Shown here piece by piece: positions 63,369 to 64,000 of a stretch of DNA of 64,000 bases. Under the pieces are notes generated by a model, which had not been told where the DNA came from, ran no database searches, and saw only the letters and a list, made by a program, of their open reading frames with translations. This DNA comes from Enterobacteriaceae bacterium 4M9 (GTDB taxonomy: Bacteria; Pseudomonadota; Gammaproteobacteria; Enterobacterales; Enterobacteriaceae): NCBI GenBank assembly GCA_010092695.1, contig JAADJJ010000001.1, positions 3,720,001-3,784,000 on the forward strand, given 5' to 3'. Position 1 is the first letter of the stretch. Every line of letters starts with the position of its first letter. The translations under genes and the position numbers were made by a program.

Positions 63369-64000
63369 AGCCTTTCAGTTCCATTGTCACCGGTTTATCA
63401 CCCATCATGTAGTTTATGCCGTCGGCGGGAGCCGTGACCTGGCCGATGCAGGTCCAGCGCGCACCCAGGTGGCCCAATGCCACATCCAGCGCCCCGCGAT
63501 TAAGCTCCGGCACGGTAAAGCACAACTCATAGTCTTCACCGCCGGACAGCGCCCAGCGCAGCGCCTGTTCATGCGAGACGCTTGCCGTGAGGGCCTCAGA
63601 TAATGGGAACGCATCAAGATTAATACGTGCACCACAGCCGCTGGCGTTGAGGATATGAACCAGATCCGAGGCCAGCCCGTCAGAAAGATCGATAGCGCTG
63701 CTGGCAAGACCGCGCAGCGCCTGGCCTTGCAGAATACGCGGCGTCGGGCGCAGATGGCGGCTCGTCAGATAATCAGCATGCTCGCGGCTGTCCACCTGCA
63801 ATGTCTTTTGCAAAATCGCCAGCCCTGCCGCGCTGTCGCCCGGCGTACCGGTCACGTAGATCCAGTCGCCAGGCTCTGCGCCACTGCGCTTAAGCGCGCG
63901 CCCGGCGGGCACAAAGCCGTGAATGCCCAACGTCATCGCCAACGGCCCGCGCGTGGTATCGCCGCCAATAAGCTGCATGTCGTAATAATTCAGGCGTTCA
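63346..64000 (-). CDS. thiL: Thiamin monophosphate kinase (5' end missing)
   Basis: C-terminal 217 or so residues of ThiL, which phosphorylates TMP to TPP. The frame enters from the right edge without interruption (translation ERLNYYDMQLIGGDTTRGP), so the Met at 63978 is internal. Conserved sites: GDTTRGPLAMT, TGTPGDSAAGLAIL, IDLSDGLASDL, SGGEDYELCF. Overlaps pgpA. Confidence 0.95.
   Translation of the reverse strand, partial: ERLNYYDMQLIGGDTTRGPLAMTLGIHGFVPAGRALKRSGAEPGDWIYVTGTPGDSAAGLAILQKTLQVDSREHADYLTSRHLRPTPRILQGQALRGLASSAIDLSDGLASDLVHILNASGCGARINLDAFPLSEALTASVSHEQALRWALSGGEDYELCFTVPELNRGALDVALGHLGARWTCIGQVTAPADGINYMMGDKPVTMELKGYDHFTQQ

Noticed and set aside
1..64000. CRISPR arrays, tRNA, rRNA, complete insertion sequences
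   Set aside because: No regularly spaced repeats, no tRNA or rRNA sequence and no transposase frame seen in the window.

Overview
The window is a chromosomal segment of a member of the Enterobacteriaceae. Gene order and protein lengths match the E. coli K-12 acrR to thiL interval almost gene for gene: acrRAB, tomB-hha, maa, ylaC, ffs, atl, ybaY, tesB, amtB-glnK, mdlBA, decR, cof, ybaE, queC, fadM, ybaV, ppiD, hupB, lon, clpX, clpP, tig, bolA, yajG, ampG, cyoABCDE, yajR, yajQ, panE, yajL, thiI, xseB, ispA, dxs, yajO, pgpA, thiL. It is not E. coli: several non-K-12 genes are inserted and most proteins differ at many positions. The sequence alone does not settle the genus. Both edges cut genes (acrR at the left, thiL at the right).

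Layout. 1-9.2 kb: multidrug efflux (acrR, operator, acrAB), the Hha/TomB pair, maa and ylaC, then three non-core genes (a GNAT acetyltransferase, a flavin reductase-like protein, a small membrane protein). 9.4-11.6 kb: divergent smvA/smvR-type efflux pump and TetR repressor, with two candidate operators between them. 11.6-14.4 kb: an AT-rich accessory patch holding three small minus-strand reading frames of unknown family. Two of these look paralogous, and one of that pair seems to have lost its start codon. 14.4-26.5 kb: ffs (4.5S RNA), atl, ybaY, tesB, the nitrogen-regulated glnK-amtB operon with a sigma54 promoter and an NtrC site, mdlAB, a divergent decR/cysteine desulfhydrase pair, cof and ybaE.

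26.6-33.3 kb: the standout region. Between queC and fadM, which are close neighbours in E. coli, lies a secretion locus. It has two small plus-strand genes whose products share a nearly identical double-glycine leader but have unrelated mature parts, and a convergent minus-strand operon encoding a HlyD/CvaA-type adaptor and a CvaB-type ABC exporter with an intact C39 leader peptidase. This is the layout of a class II microcin or two-peptide bacteriocin system. I see no immunity gene. The outer-membrane step would have to use TolC from elsewhere.

33.4-64 kb: conserved core. It covers protein quality control (ppiD, lon with a heat-shock promoter, clpPX, tig), HU-beta, bolA, the yajG-ampG pair, cytochrome bo3 oxidase, yajR/yajQ/panE/yajL, thiI, and the isoprenoid block xseB-ispA-dxs-yajO, followed by pgpA-thiL. 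Two non-core items break it: an SPFH/prohibitin-like membrane protein between yajL and thiI, and a stem-loop-rich GC-rich block between yajO and pgpA.
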